A stretch of 64,000 bases of DNA from Pascua guehoae (GCA_001600415.1 BCJX01000004.1:1631769-1695768); one strand, 5' to 3'; shown: positions 24,314 to 35,873, counted from the first letter of the stretch. The notes: a model not told the origin generated them from the sequence alone. A program made the numbers and translations.

Positions 24314-26696
24314 ATGGGAAGGGAAATCATCAGCGTTGCCGGTACGTACAACACCCAACACCACCACCTTGCCCACTCATCTGCGCGCTCCCAAGTTGTT
24401 GACACTGACCCCTCACAGTCGGCCAGGGTGAGCTCATCGCAACCTTCCCCTTGTCCGAGGTGTCGGACGCACAAATCGCGGCGGGATCCGCATCGCGTCG
24501 CATCACAAGCGGCCACGACGCCATCGCCTTCCTGCCGCAGACTCGGCGTCCGACACGCTCGTGGTCCCGAACACTCTGACTAACACACCACAGCTGGTAA
24601 CCAGATCAGCACTGCGTTCTGGGAGAACATCCTTCAGGTGCGTACACTTGGCATTGGCTCGATGCACACCCGCAGTGCCGATGGCTACTCTGCCGCGCGC
24701 GTCGTGGGCAAACGGGGACTGGGGACTCTGCCTTCCTTGCTTCTCTCGTGTCCTTGGACCAAGCTGACAATGCCCAGGAGCACGGCCTTGACCGTCAGTA
24801 GCATGGACAATGATACCCGTGTGCGATTGCGCGGCGCCCGTCGCACCGTGCCCGTCCCCGCACCCGCACGGTGCAGGTGCATGCGCAGCCAGCCACGGGC
24901 GTGTTCTGACAAGACTAATCCCCCCAGGTAGCGGCAAGTACATTGGCAGCGACGCCCAGCAGCTTGACAAGGGTGCGAGGAAACTGGCATTGTGTAAAAG
25001 AGGTTGCTGACACACCCAGTCTCGGTCTACTTCAACGAGGCCGCCAACCAGAAGTATGTTCCGCGCTCGATCCAGGTCGACCTCGAGCCCGGTGTCGTGG
25101 ACCTCGTCCGCTCGGGCCCCCTCGCCAACCTGTTCCGCCCCGACACGTTTGTCCACGGCCAGAGCGGTGCCGGTAACAACTGGGCAAAGGGCTACTACAC
25201 CGAGGGTGAGTTGGCGTAGGTCGCGACGTGCTAACTCTACAGGTGCCGAGCTTGTCGACCCCATTCTCGATGTCCTCCGCAGCCAGGTCGAGAGCTCCGA
25301 CTCGTTCCAGGGCTTCCAGCTCTTACACTGTGGGTTGTGGCTATACCGCTGATGCTGGCGGATGCTTACCGACCAGCTCTCGGTGGTGGTACTGGTTCGG
25401 GTCTCGGTGCCCTGCTTCTGAGCAAGATCCGCGAAGAGTACCCCGACCGCATGCTCGCGACCTTTTCCGTCTTCCCTTCGCCCAAGGTCTCGGAGACTGT
25501 CGTCGAGCCCTACAACGCCATCCTCTCGACGCACATTCTCGTCGAGAACAGTGACATTACCTGCTGCATTGACGTGGGTGCTGCTACCAGTTCGTCTGCT
25601 GACCCACCAGAACGAGGCGCTGTACCAGATCTGTGTCAACGACCTGAAGCAAAAGTCGCCAGAGTACAAGGACCTGAACGAGCTGATCGCAAAGGTCATG
25701 ACTGGCTTCACCTGTACGTTTCGGCCCGAGGTGCCTGGCCATGTCGGAAATTGTACGCTGACTTTGCAGCCACGCTTCGTTTGTGTGTATCGCACTACTG
25801 ACTGATCCACCCGGGCCAAGCCGAAACTGACACAGCAGCCCCGGTGTCCTCAACTCGGACCTGCGCAAGCTCGCGGTCAACATGGGTGCGTGGCGTGATC
25901 TGTGCCAAATCTGACGCCCAGTGCCCTTCCCTCGTCTCCACTTCTTCACCGCCGGTTACGCCCCGCTCGTTGCCGCGACCAACCGCGCCTACACGGTGAG
26001 AAGCAACACCTGAAACGGGAGGATGAAACGCGTGCTGACAGTTTCCTCCAGGCGTCCAACGTGCCCGAGCTCACGGCGTCGCTCTTCCAGCGCCGCAGCC
26101 TCCTCGCGGCTATTGACCCACTCATGGGCAAGTACCTCACCGTCTCGGTCGCCTACCGCGGCAAGCTCAGCATGCGCGACAGTGAGTACGAGTGGGGGGG
26201 CGTTGGCATGTAAACTCACACCCGCAGTTGAGACGGCCGTCTACGACTTCCAGAGCAAGAACTCGGACTACTTTGTTCCTTGGGTATGTTTCGAGACGAG
26301 TCGTAGCGTGCCTATGGCTAACGACAGATCCCTAACGGTGCCCTCACCACTCTGTGCACTGTCCCGCCCATTGGCCAGACTGCGTCGGCAACCCTCGTTG
26401 CCAACACGACTGCCATCTCGGAGGTCTTCAAGCGCTCGCACGTCCAGTTCCGCCAGCTCTTCAAGCGGAGAGCTTACATCCACTGGTACACGGGCGAGGG
26501 CATGGACGAGATGGAGTTTACCGAGGCCGAGTCGAACCTTGCAGACCTGTGCGACGAGTACGACCAATGTGAGCTTGCTGTCTCGTGAGTGTGGGTCAAA
26601 GCTGACGATGCAGACGAGTCGGCGCAGCTCGACGACGAGTACGAGGACGAGGCAGAGGAGGTCGCCGAGGAGTACGCCGAGGACTATGCGGAATGA
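24314..26696 (+). CDS. Divergent beta-tubulin, 16 exons
   Basis: Beta subunit of microtubules; 452 residues from exons 24314-24341, 24419-24427, 24594-24637, 24778-24793, 24928-24972, 25020-25205, 25243-25329, 25377-25573, 25611-25713, 25770-25782, 25839-25885, 25922-25995, 26052-26181, 26228-26283, 26328-26568, 26614-26696. Exons 2 (9 nt), 10 (13 nt) and 4 (16 nt) are tiny but needed to keep tubulin motifs. Conserved parts include [20 protein letters not shown], the GTP loop [44 protein letters not shown] and an acidic Tyr-containing tail. The N-terminus is MGREIIS instead of MREIVH, Cys12 is Ala, and the usual DETFC around position 200 reads DITCC. The second half diverges more than housekeeping beta-tubulins, so it may be a second paralogue. 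The identity as beta rather than alpha or gamma is secure. Confidence 0.95.
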
Positions 26697-27210
26697 TACC
26701 GCCGAGTAGAGTAAATGTAAGGTCTATGTGTTAAAGCCCCATCCCTCGTTCGCTCTTGTCCATGGTTAAGCCCTCTATGCCTATGCATCCTAAAGTCCAG
26801 TATGATTGTGTTGGCGGACAATTCCAACTGGTGGAGGAGTGTGCGCGAGAGTCCGACGAGTCCGAGGAGCCCGAGGTTGGGGTCGAGGTCGAGCGTGGGC
26901 CGAGGTCTGGCCGAGGTCTGGCCGAGGTTGAAAGTCGAAGCCGAGCCGAGGTGACCTTTGAGCGTCCCTCTATTCCCATTTCTCTGCAAGAACAAGGCAT
27001 GCTCTTGACGAGACGCCCCGCACTCCAAGATGCCCAAGGGCTCAACATGAGACTGCTTCGTTGGCCATGGTGGCAACAAGAGATACGACGCTGGCCATTC
27101 ATAAACACTCGATCTCAAGTCGGGCCGAGACACAGCCGTGGCCCGCTGGCCTGCTGTGGCCTGCTGTGGCCTGCCGTGGCCAGACCAACTGCGTGCCCCT
27201 TTGCCCATCA

Positions 27211-27315
27211 ACGTAGGGTTTGCCATGTGCCATTTTTCCGCAACATGGACTCGACCCATCGACGTGGGGTTTGCCATGTGCCATTTATTTTTATTTTTCT
27301 GCAACATGGACTCGA
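27211..27315. repeat. Imperfect tandem duplication of a ~45-bp block
   Basis: Copy one (27211-27254) and copy two (27261-27315) share GGTTTGCCATGTGCCATTT and GCAACATGGACTCGA. Copy two has an extra T-rich insertion between those blocks. Confidence 0.85.
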
Positions 27316-28127
27316 GACTGACAGCCAATGGCGAGCTACTGTAGCTCGACTTGGCGAGGGTTGCCGTGGCAGACGGGTGCTCGTCGAGCATGAGCATGGC
27401 CGCTGCTGTGGGTCGGCACGGGGGTCGGCACGGGTCGGGCCGCTCACGTGTGCGCCGTGGCCATGGGCGGGTCGCGCGTCGCGTCCGTGTCATGGCGGTC
27501 GCTGGGCTGCACTGTGGCATGCGCCGAGGCATGTGCGGTGGCATGCGCTGGGCTGCGCTGGGCTGCGCGGTCGGATACGCTGTCGGATGTGCTGTCGGAT
27601 GTGCTGTCGAGACGCACTGTTGCGGGAATGTGGCAGTCGAGTGGCTATGGAGTGGCTATGGAGTGGCTTGGAGTGGATGTCGAGTGGATGTGGTGTTGTG
27701 GTGTGGATGAAGATAAAGCGCTGGTAGTCGTCCTCTGGTCCTCTCGTCCTCTCCACCATGCTCATCTCCACCATGCTCGTCTACACCATACTAGCCCACA
27801 CCTCGTCCCTCTGCAACCGTCAACGAGCAATCATGCACATGCAGTCTACATCTAGAGAGTATCCTCTTCTCCAACCCGTCTCGTGGCCGTCTCCCTCCAT
27901 GCTAGACGCTCGCGTACTGGACAACAACTAATCTCGTCTGGGTAAACGCTTCTCACTCCGGCCAACTCGCTTTGTCCACTCTCTTCGCTAGCCACGTCCA
28001 TCCCTAGACCCCTCTCGTCCTCTCTCCACTCTGCTCCCCTCCACTCTACTCCCCTCGCCTCCTCTCCCCTTCAAACTGTCCACCGTACTCTCCTTGAGCT
28101 CCTCTCCCCGATCCGCCGTGGTCCTCC

Positions 28128-28166
28128 CCTCCTCCTCCTCCTCCTCCTCCTCCTCCTCCTCCTCCC
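28128..28166. repeat. (CTC)n microsatellite
   Basis: About 13 CTC units roughly 50 bases beyond the stop codon of the minus-strand gene at 28220, inside a long pyrimidine-rich tract. Confidence 0.95.
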
Positions 28167-28219
28167 TCTCGTCTTTCCTCTCCAAACTACTCCCCACCCT
28201 CCTCTCCCCCGCCGCCCGC

Positions 28220-30329
28220 TCACCTCACCCTCACCCCCCGCAACCTCCCCTCGACCTCATCCAACCGCTCGCCAAACCCGCGCATCACCTCGCGCATCTC
28301 ACCGCGCACATCCCGCCTGTGCCCGTCGGCAATGTGCGCCTCCCACTCGTCGACGGCGCGGCGGCACGCGTCCTCGGCCGCCTCGCGCTCGCGCCACACT
28401 TCGAGGCGGACGCGGATGCCGCGCAGCTGCCGCGCCGCGCCCTGGGACATGGCGAGGGCCAGCGCCGCGCGCTCGTGCAGGGCGCCGAGGGACGTGGCGA
28501 GCGACGACGTCGCGTCCATGAGCGTATGCGAGGCCGAGACGAGGGGCGGGGACGGGGTCGTGCGGGGCGGGAAGGGCGTCGGCGTCGTGGGCGTCGTGGG
28601 CGAGGTGGGTGAGATGGGGTTGGGGGATGTGGGCGATAGGAGCGTGGGTGAGGCCGGGTACAGGGGGGATATGGGCGACGTTGAATCTCCAAACAAGTCC
28701 GACTTGGGCTCGGGCTCGACAATCGCCGACAGCATGTGTGGGCGGCCGTTGGGCTGGGGGGCTCCGCGCCCGCGTCCCCGGCCGCGCCCATGGCCCACCC
28801 CGCGCGTGTACGGTGTACCATTGCTCTGTGCGCGCCCAAAGTCGTGCCCGAGGTCGGGCTCGCCTTCGGGGGTAGCTTCGCGCGCGGCGCGATTCTCAGA
28901 CTCGAGTCGGTCGTGCTCGAGCCCGTCGACGTCGGCACCCCGGCTTGCGTCGCCGTTAGTCACGCGCGCGGGCCCATCCACAGCCACCTCGCCCGTCCAC
29001 CCGGGACTCGGGCCGTCGGCAGGCAGGGCGAGGTCGGCGACCCACGCTGCGGCGTCGTCGCGGTCGACCGCGACGCGCTCCAGGTCGCGGAGGAGCAGGG
29101 CGGCCTCGCGCGTCTGCTCGTCGCGCGCGCGCTCGGCCTCGCTCAGGCGCGCCATGTGCGCCTGCAGGCGCTGTTCGAGCGGCACTGGCGCCGCAGGGGG
29201 TCCACGTGGGCTCGCGGGGGAAGGGTGCGATCGAGACGGGCCTGGCGCGCTCGGACTCGTCCCCTTTGCGTTTGGGTTTGGCGCGTCGAGCGTGCGGAGG
29301 AGACCCACGAGGCCGCGACTCGCGTCCAGGCTATCCCGGAGGGCCGCGATGGCGTCGGCCGCCGCCGCCTCGTCGTCGCTCACCGCGTCCGACGGCGGCG
29401 AGTGCGGTGTCCGCGGCGTACGTGATTGTGGCGTGCGCGAGCTGCGTGAATTGGGCGTGCGCGAATGGGGTGTGCGCGAAGCCGAGCGCGAGGGTGTGCG
29501 CGAAGCCGAGCGCGAGGGTGTGCGCGGGTGCGGGAGCTCGGGAAGCAACAGGTCGGGATTGCGAGTGTCGCTCGTCTCGTCGCCCTCGGTCTCCTCGGAC
29601 ACGGGCCCGAGGCCGTGGGTGTGCCGGTGGCTGATGGAGCCGAGTTCGCGCTCCAGGGCATGGTCGAGCGCGGCGTGTGGGTCGAGCTCGAGCGCGAGCG
29701 AGCCGAGCCCCGAGGGCATTGCTGCTGTCAGCAGGGGGGTTGGGGTTGGGGAGGGGGGGGGGGGGGGGGGGGAGTGGCCAAGAGTGGGGAGACAGGGGAG
29801 TGCTCGGGGCAGCATCGAGGTCATGACATCAAGGGCACAGGAGAACGCAGAATTCCAGCGTTGCCGGGCCATGACCAAGTCGGAGCGGCGACATGTTGGT
29901 CAACAGTCCTGTCAGACGCCATCGTGGCAAGTCCATGTATCACAGCCATAGCCAGCATGACGCCAGGTGACCGCAACAGTAGAGACCCCCAGAATGCGTG
30001 GCCACCACGGCCACCACGCCACCACGGCAAGCAAGCGCCAACAACGCACGGCAACCTAGGCCACCGGCACTGGACCACATGCCAAAGCCGCACACCATGA
30101 CGCGGCCCATAGCCCACGCCCCGACACCGACAAGCACCAGCCACAAAACAATCACAATCACACAATCACGATCACACGACCCCCCAGAGTCCAACTCACC
30201 AACGCCCGGATCCAGCTCGTCAGCCAGACTCATGCCAAAGAATCCCGGCGACGCGAGCATGTCCAGGTCGCTCGGGCCGGGGCTCATCTCGAGCTCGAGA
30301 TCGAGCTCTTGGGCTAATGAGAATGCCAT
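28220..30329 (-). CDS. Unrecognised Ser/Arg- and Pro-rich protein with C-terminal coiled coil
   Basis: Exons 30200-30329 and 28220-29724 (minus strand) give 544 residues; the intron is 475 nt. I do not recognise a family. The N-terminus is acidic and helical with a repeated Ser-Leu-Ala-x-Glu-Leu theme (SLAQELDLELE, SLADELDPG, SLALELDP). Residues about 95-150 are a Ser/Arg/Thr/Pro repeat (RTPSRSASRTPSRSASR), resembling SR-type phosphorylation tracts. Then follow a helix with EQRLQAHMARLSEAERARDEQ, a short Arg-Gly run (GRGRGRGRG), Ser-Pro repeats, and a charged coiled-coil-like end (REREAAEDACRRAVDEWEAH). The acceptor is a tandem CAGCAG, so one Ala may be optional. The intron holds a 20-base homopolymer beside the acceptor. 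Start inferred from the conserved-looking MAFSLAQEL and an in-frame GTGAGT donor. Confidence 0.7.
29753..29772. repeat. 20-base poly-G/poly-C homopolymer inside an intron
   Basis: A run of 20 G on the plus strand reads as poly-C on the transcribed strand, about 30 bases upstream of the splice acceptor of the unrecognised minus-strand gene. Confidence 0.95.
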
Positions 30330-31194
30330 CGTGTCCTGTGGGAGTGTGTAATGTGACGAGGTCGAAACTGTGATCAAGCCGTGTCGCGACCTCGACGGGG
30401 CAGGGGCGGGTGGCGAGCGCAGAGGCAGTGGGCAATGTCCAGACGAAACGAGTCGCGGAGCGGCGGGGCGTGTCACCCGTGGCGGACGGTGGTCAACTCG
30501 CAACTCTACAGCGGCTGGGTCGCCGTTGCGATCTGGCAGAAGCCGCGTGGACGACGCAGGGGCAGGGGGTCGGGGGTCCGAGGTCCGGTTGTTGGGTCCG
30601 GGTCCGGGTGTCGCGCCGGGTGTCTGCACGGGTCCGAGGTCCGGGTCGGCGGACGGCGGGGAGCGAGGGGTCAAGGGGTGCGGGGTCCGTAGACGGTGAT
30701 GGATAGTGGTGGATATCGTTGATTGTGAAAGAATGGATGACGAGGGGTGCGTTGGTCGTCGTTGTGGGGGTCCCGGTTCGGGTTCGTGTTCGTGTTTGTG
30801 ATGGGTCCGGTCAACGTGTGGTCGTAGATGCGGATGCGGACGTGGCCGTGGCCGTGCTCGAGGTCGTGCAGAGAGGTCGCGGTCGGTCGTAGTGGAGGTC
30901 GTGGTCGTTTACGTGGCCGTGAACGTGAATGTGGATAAAGGACGAAAAAAAGAGACACGACTGTGCTGGAACCCGAATGCAAGTCGGAAATGCCTGAGGT
31001 CGAGTTCCGAGTCTACTGTAGTGGATCTAGTGATGTTGTAGATGATACAAACCAAAGGGACCCACCCACCCACAAGACTTGCCTCCCTCCCTCGTCCCCG
31101 CCGCTTGAACCCACTCGCTTCAACTCTGGACGCGCTTGGACCTCCACCCTTTGCGTCCGTCATGTTTCAGGTTTGCAATCGAGAGCCATCCAGC

Positions 31195-31222
31195 CGCGTG
31201 GCGCGTGGCGCGTGGCGCGTGG
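31195..31222. repeat. (GCGTG)n short tandem repeat
   Basis: Alternating GCGTGGC units repeated four to five times in the spacer. Confidence 0.85.
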
Positions 31223-31676
31223 CATGCTGGCACGACTGTAAATGTACGGCATGCTGCATGCTGCAACAACGCTTGGCATCAACCGCTTGCCAGGGCTTGC
31301 AAACGCCGACTTTGACTCAACCGTGCATCTTGCATGCCTCCAGCACTCCCGCCTGCATCACACTCCAGCACGCATCCACCCATCCACCACGCCCCAACCA
31401 CCCCCGCACTCCATAATCTATCGTGTGCATACAACACGTCTATGTCCGTGCAAGACGCAAACAGTGGTGCTCGGTGCCCCACTCATGTACCCATCCTCGT
31501 CCTGTCCTTCCGATGTATCCGGTCCTTCCGATGTTGCTAGATGTACGGTACTGTCGTCTCTGTCCTCCCATCGCCGCACGGGTACGTCACGCGCTGTGCT
31601 CTGTAGTCGTGCGCAGCCGTCCCGCGAGCCAGCGCACGCGCCGAGCTCAAGACGGCTCTCCCCGGCTAGGCGTTTC

Positions 31677-31752
31677 GGCGTCTCTGCCTTTCTGCGTGCG
31701 TCTCTGCGCCTCTGCATGCGTCTCTGGGTCTCTGCGTCTCTGCGTCTCGAGA
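31677..31752. repeat. GTCTCTGC-unit degenerate tandem repeat
   Basis: Seven to eight degenerate copies of an 8-9 bp CTCTGCGT-type unit lie about 60-140 bases beyond the transporter stop codon. Confidence 0.8.
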
Positions 31753-31814
31753 CGCCTCGACCCTCGCCACTATTCGACCGCGGCGCCTAACGGCGCCTGG
31801 CGCCTGGCGCCTCG

Positions 31815-34767
31815 CTAACGCGGTCCCATGGGTCGCCTCTGTTCGGGCTTTGGCGGGAGTGGCCGGTGGACCGTTGGTGGTGTCCCGGCCATGCCGACGC
31901 CCGTCACTGTGCGAATCTCGCCAATGCTCTCCATGGTCATAAACGTCTGGCCCTCGTCGGGTGAGTGGTGGCCCTCGTCGCTCATGTGGTGGCCCTCTTC
32001 CGTGTCGCTGCCGTCACTGACGAGCGCCTTGCGCTCCTCGCGCTCCTTGGCCGCATCATTCTTGAGATGCGGATAGTCCTTCATGCCGCGCGCGGGGCCG
32101 CCACGGACCTGGTCGCGCGGGCTGCTCGCTTGTCGGGGACTGCGCGAGTTGTGTGGGCTGACGTCGCGTAAGCCAGTGTTGATGCGCAGACTTGGGTTGT
32201 GGGTGAACGAGCCCAGCAGCTGGGTAAACGACGTCTTTTCGCCATGCGTCGCGTCGTACTGTGAAAACCCAGGGGGTGGACTCGCCAACCGGTCGTGCAT
32301 CGCCTCTGGCGACGACGAGCGCGGCATGCCGCCACGCTCGTCGCTGTCGCTGTCAATCATGGGTTCCATGCTCCGGATCGTGGAGCCAGAGTACTGTCGC
32401 AGATCCGCGCGCGAGCGGACATCCGCCTCGCGCACAGAATGCATAGCGTCCGTGTGGCCCTCGTGATGCGTGTACCCGTACTGGTGGACAATGTCCTGCG
32501 AGTCAAACTTGAGTGCGCTCGGCGACCGCGGAGGCACCGATCCCGGTGACCGTGGCGGCGCAGTCCAGTCGGACCGCAGGCTGTTTCCTCCAGTGGTGGG
32601 CGTGAGCGATACGCGCTCCAGGTCGTCGTCTTCGCGAATCGGATTGTCCTGCACTGCGGGCGAGAGTTAGCGCTGCAAACACACCACATGACGTGACCAC
32701 TTACGTCGGTAGCGGGGAAGATTGTTCAGATCGTACGAGTTTGAGTCTGCAGACCCGACGCGGCCTCCTTGCTTGCCGCTGGCGTCGCTCATGCGGCGCG
32801 TCACGGTGCGCGCGCGGATGATGGATCCGACAGCGCCAAAGCCGCCGCGCAACGCGTCCATGCCAGGCTCCTCGATGGCCGTCGTCTCGCCCTTTTCCTG
32901 CGACTCGGTGCCGTGGCGCGACGCAGCAAGGAGCATGGTCGAGCGCCGGTCGAGACCCTGGAGCTGCTTCGGGTCGACCTTTGACATTTGCAACAGCGTA
33001 ATGCCAAGACAAGTCACGAGGAAACCGAGAATCATAGTGACGAGCGACACGGCCGACGCCTTGAGGCCGCGGTAGAGGATAAACGACGTGATCATGGTCG
33101 CCGACGTAAAGTAGCAAAAGTAGACGGGGACGACCATGGACGTGTTGAACAGTTCCAGCGCCTTGTTGAGATAATTAATCTCAATGAGGAGGGTGATCAC
33201 GACAAAGAAGAACAGGAACCAGAAGAACCAGTGCTTGACTTGGTTCTCACTGATAACGTCAGCCATGAGTTTTTCCTGGATGCGTAGCTCTGCTCGACTC
33301 ACCCCTGGATACTTGTAATGATGGCCGCGCCCAGACCCTGCGTACATGACACCGAGATGCCGCCGATGAGCGAGCACACTGAAATGTACGGCATCATGTT
33401 CTTCTTGCCCCAGCGCGGCGCGACGTAAAAGACAATGACGAGCGATACCGCGATACACAGTCCGGCCCAGACGAGGAATCCAGGCGAGACAAAGTATTTC
33501 ATAAACTCTTTGATGGTCCGCACCGATTGTTCCTGCGGTGCGTTGAGGGCGAGAACAATGGAGCCCAGGACGCACAGCGCACACCCGATCCAGCCCTGTG
33601 GTGTGAGTATGGGCGGCGGCCGGTGGTGCGCAATGCGGGGCGGCCCCAAGCGCATGCAGAAGCAAGTGAGAGGCACAGAGCAGGGCCGAGAATAGCACTA
33701 GCGGCTCCTCCCGTGGCCCATCTTTCACATGGGCGGTACTCACAAAGAATGTGAGAGTCTCTTTCAAGATGAAATGGGACAGGACAGCGGCAACGACGAC
33801 CGAGATCGAGCCCATTGCGGTGACAAGAATGGCGACGGTGAATGCACTGGGGTGGTTAGCTCCAAGCCGCTTGTAGAGGCTCTGGCGTGTATGCAGTGCT
33901 GTCTCTCGCCGTCTCCCTTCTCTCGTCGCGGTCTCCCTTCTCCCGTCGCCGTCTCATTCTCCCTCTCCTCGCGGCACGCCACTCTGACACGACCGCGTCC
34001 GACAGATATCCAACCTGGTCTCGTGCTGCCCACAGGCACCACTCTCGAACCACTCACTAGGCGACAAAGTTGAGAATCTCGCCAATGACCATCAACGTCA
34101 TGCCGGTCCACCACATTGGGCTCTTGAGGTACGCGTGGCCCTCGCCCGCCTCGTTGCCAGACTTTGCGGTTGAGCTCAGGAGGCCCTTTTTCTTGATGAC
34201 GAAACTGGGTGTGAGCGGGGGGGCGTGGTGCGCGGGATTGCTGGTAACTGGGGGAGGTTGAGGCGGTGGGTAGGGGGTAGCATGTTGGGGAGGCAGAGTC
34301 TGGCTGCTCAGGAGTCGAGCCGAGGAGTCGAGCCGTGTAGCAAGCAGTCACAATGGCTCGACATAGAGGTCATGGCCATTGAACGCTGGCTGCTGGCTGG
34401 TTGGGCAAGGAGAAGGCCTCGCCTCGGTCGTCCCCGGACCGACGACGTACACTCAAGCCAGTCTATTCAAGTCGCTTGACAGAATACCGGATCAAACCGC
34501 CGTCCTGCTCGAGCCTCAAGAGACAGAGATCATGACGCACCTAACACCGATGAAGAGACCACTCCCGACGGCCAGACACGCGCCGACAATCTTGAATGCC
34601 GGGTTGCTCTGGCTGACGATCGAGTGATCCGACGCCGACGCCGATGCCGATATAGACTCGGACAAGGACGCGGACACGGTCGCGGAGATCGACTCTACCA
34701 CGGACGCGGTGGGGCTGGGCGTCGGCTCCGGCGTCCACCATTGCGTGGACGGTATCCCGTTGTCCAT
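31815..34767 (-). CDS. NIPA-family magnesium transporter with long cytoplasmic tail
   Basis: Exons 34541-34767, 34058-34204, 33744-33846, 33303-33595, 32705-33249, 31815-32653 join to 717 residues. The core matches NIPA-type (DUF803) Mg2+ transporters: FVIKKKGLL after the first helix, MWWTGMTLMVIGEILNFVAYAF, LVTAMGSISVVVAAVLSHFIL, GWIGCALCVLGSIVLALNAPQE and YISVCSLIGGISVSCTQGLGAAI, giving about nine membrane spans. An added N-terminal stretch of about 55 residues is Ser/Ala/Thr-rich and probably extracytoplasmic. The C-terminal about 350 residues are hydrophilic and Ser/Pro-rich, with HHMSDEGHHSPDEGQ near the end and a PLPPKPEQRRP proline motif. Two upstream introns (336 and 211 nt) are longer than the others. 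Likely plasma membrane or endosome; substrate inferred from family. Confidence 0.92.
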
Positions 34768-35873
34768 GTTGCGTGTTTGGGTGTGGCGGACGTTGAGGGT
34801 TGTTTGTTGTTGGCGGTGGGGGTGGCGTTCTTCCTCGGCGTCCTATCAGGTGTGGGGGACGGTGGCTATGCTGATGTGGTTGCGATGCTGTACAGATGCT
34901 GTTGGATGCGTGCAGTTGGAATGGAACGGAATGCGGTGCAGTGTGGTGCTTTGCGGTGTGCACGTGTGAGTGCGCGTGCAAGCCTCGAGCCTTCTTGATG
35001 ACGGTACGAGAAGTGATAATGGTAGTGGGTGGTGGATGCCGACAGTGATCCTGCGACTTGAGGGAACCAAAGTGTGCAGGCCTGCGGGTACGCTTGGACA
35101 CGAGGGGCTGCGCACTGATCCCAGCTGCTCCTGCAGCTTTAATCCACACCCGCTTTTAAATACAATGTCCCTTGCCTTTGCTCTTGCCTCGCTCGCTTGC
35201 TCGTGCCAAACGTCGCCGCTAGACGTTGCTCGCCGCTCGGTTGTCGGCCTCGACGTTTCGGATCGGCCTACTCGCTGGCTGTGACTGTCCCGCAGCACAG
35301 CTTGCGGTGTCGCGTTGGGGGCGGGAGGGCGACGACAGACGCCAGAGCGCGGTATGTATCTCCCACGGGAGCTGTACCTACACGGGGCGATGCGGCGCGG
35401 TGGTGCGCTACGGCGGGTCGTGTGGGTACGTGTGTGCGGCTGTGTGGTGTGGGAGAGCGTGTACCGTGTCGAGCGTGTCGAGGTCCAAGTGTGGAGAAGC
35501 AAGTGTTGGGTGGAGGTGCGTGTGTATGGGTGTCTTTGGGTCTTGCTCGCGGCTTGGCGCGGTCTATACTTGTCTCGGACGCCGGGGTATCGCCGCAGTT
35601 GGTTGTAGTTCGTTGCCCGTAGTTGGCAGTTCGTGTTCGCGTTCGTGCTCGTGTTTCCGGGTGCCGCCGTGCAGACTTGCCTGTGCAGATATGGAAAGAG
35701 ACGAGACGTGAAGGGAAAAGGGAGGGGGGGAGTAGGAGAGATGGGCCGTGCAAAACAGAGTCTTGTGCATATGTACATGTCGGGGGTGGGGGTGGGGTTG
35801 TGGCTTGAGATTCATGACGACGGCGGTGGTCCAAGGCGATGCACCTTCAATGCACAGGGAAAAATAATAGGTG

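Larger units (their letters stand above)
26697..28219. other. Convergent, repeat-rich spacer
   Basis: Lies between the 3' ends of tubulin and the next minus-strand gene. A 972-nt plus-strand frame (26756-27727) crosses it, but its translation is made of repeat-derived Cys/Trp/His-rich strings and has no domain, so I do not call it. It contains a duplicated about 45-bp block, runs of GGCCTGCTGT and GCATGCG/GGATGTGCTGTC units, GTGGCTATGGA units near 27640-27665, and a CTC microsatellite. Confidence 0.6.
30330..31814. other. Spacer upstream of the SR-rich gene and downstream of the NIPA gene
   Basis: No gene supported. Contains GGTCCGGGT-type direct repeats at about 30585-30650, a (GCGTG)n run at 31195-31222 and a GTCTCTGC-unit repeat at about 31677-31752. 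It should hold the promoter of the minus-strand gene ending at 28220 and the 3' region of the transporter gene. Confidence 0.55.

Noticed and set aside
26756..27727. 323-codon open frame on the plus strand after beta-tubulin
   Set aside because: Its translation is repeat-derived and rich in Cys, Trp and His strings, without a domain or local codon bias; the opposite strand is also open over much of it.
28332..29951. 539-codon plus-strand frame over the SR-rich gene
   Set aside because: Low-complexity antisense product; the minus strand has the better start, a GTGAGT donor and coherent helices.
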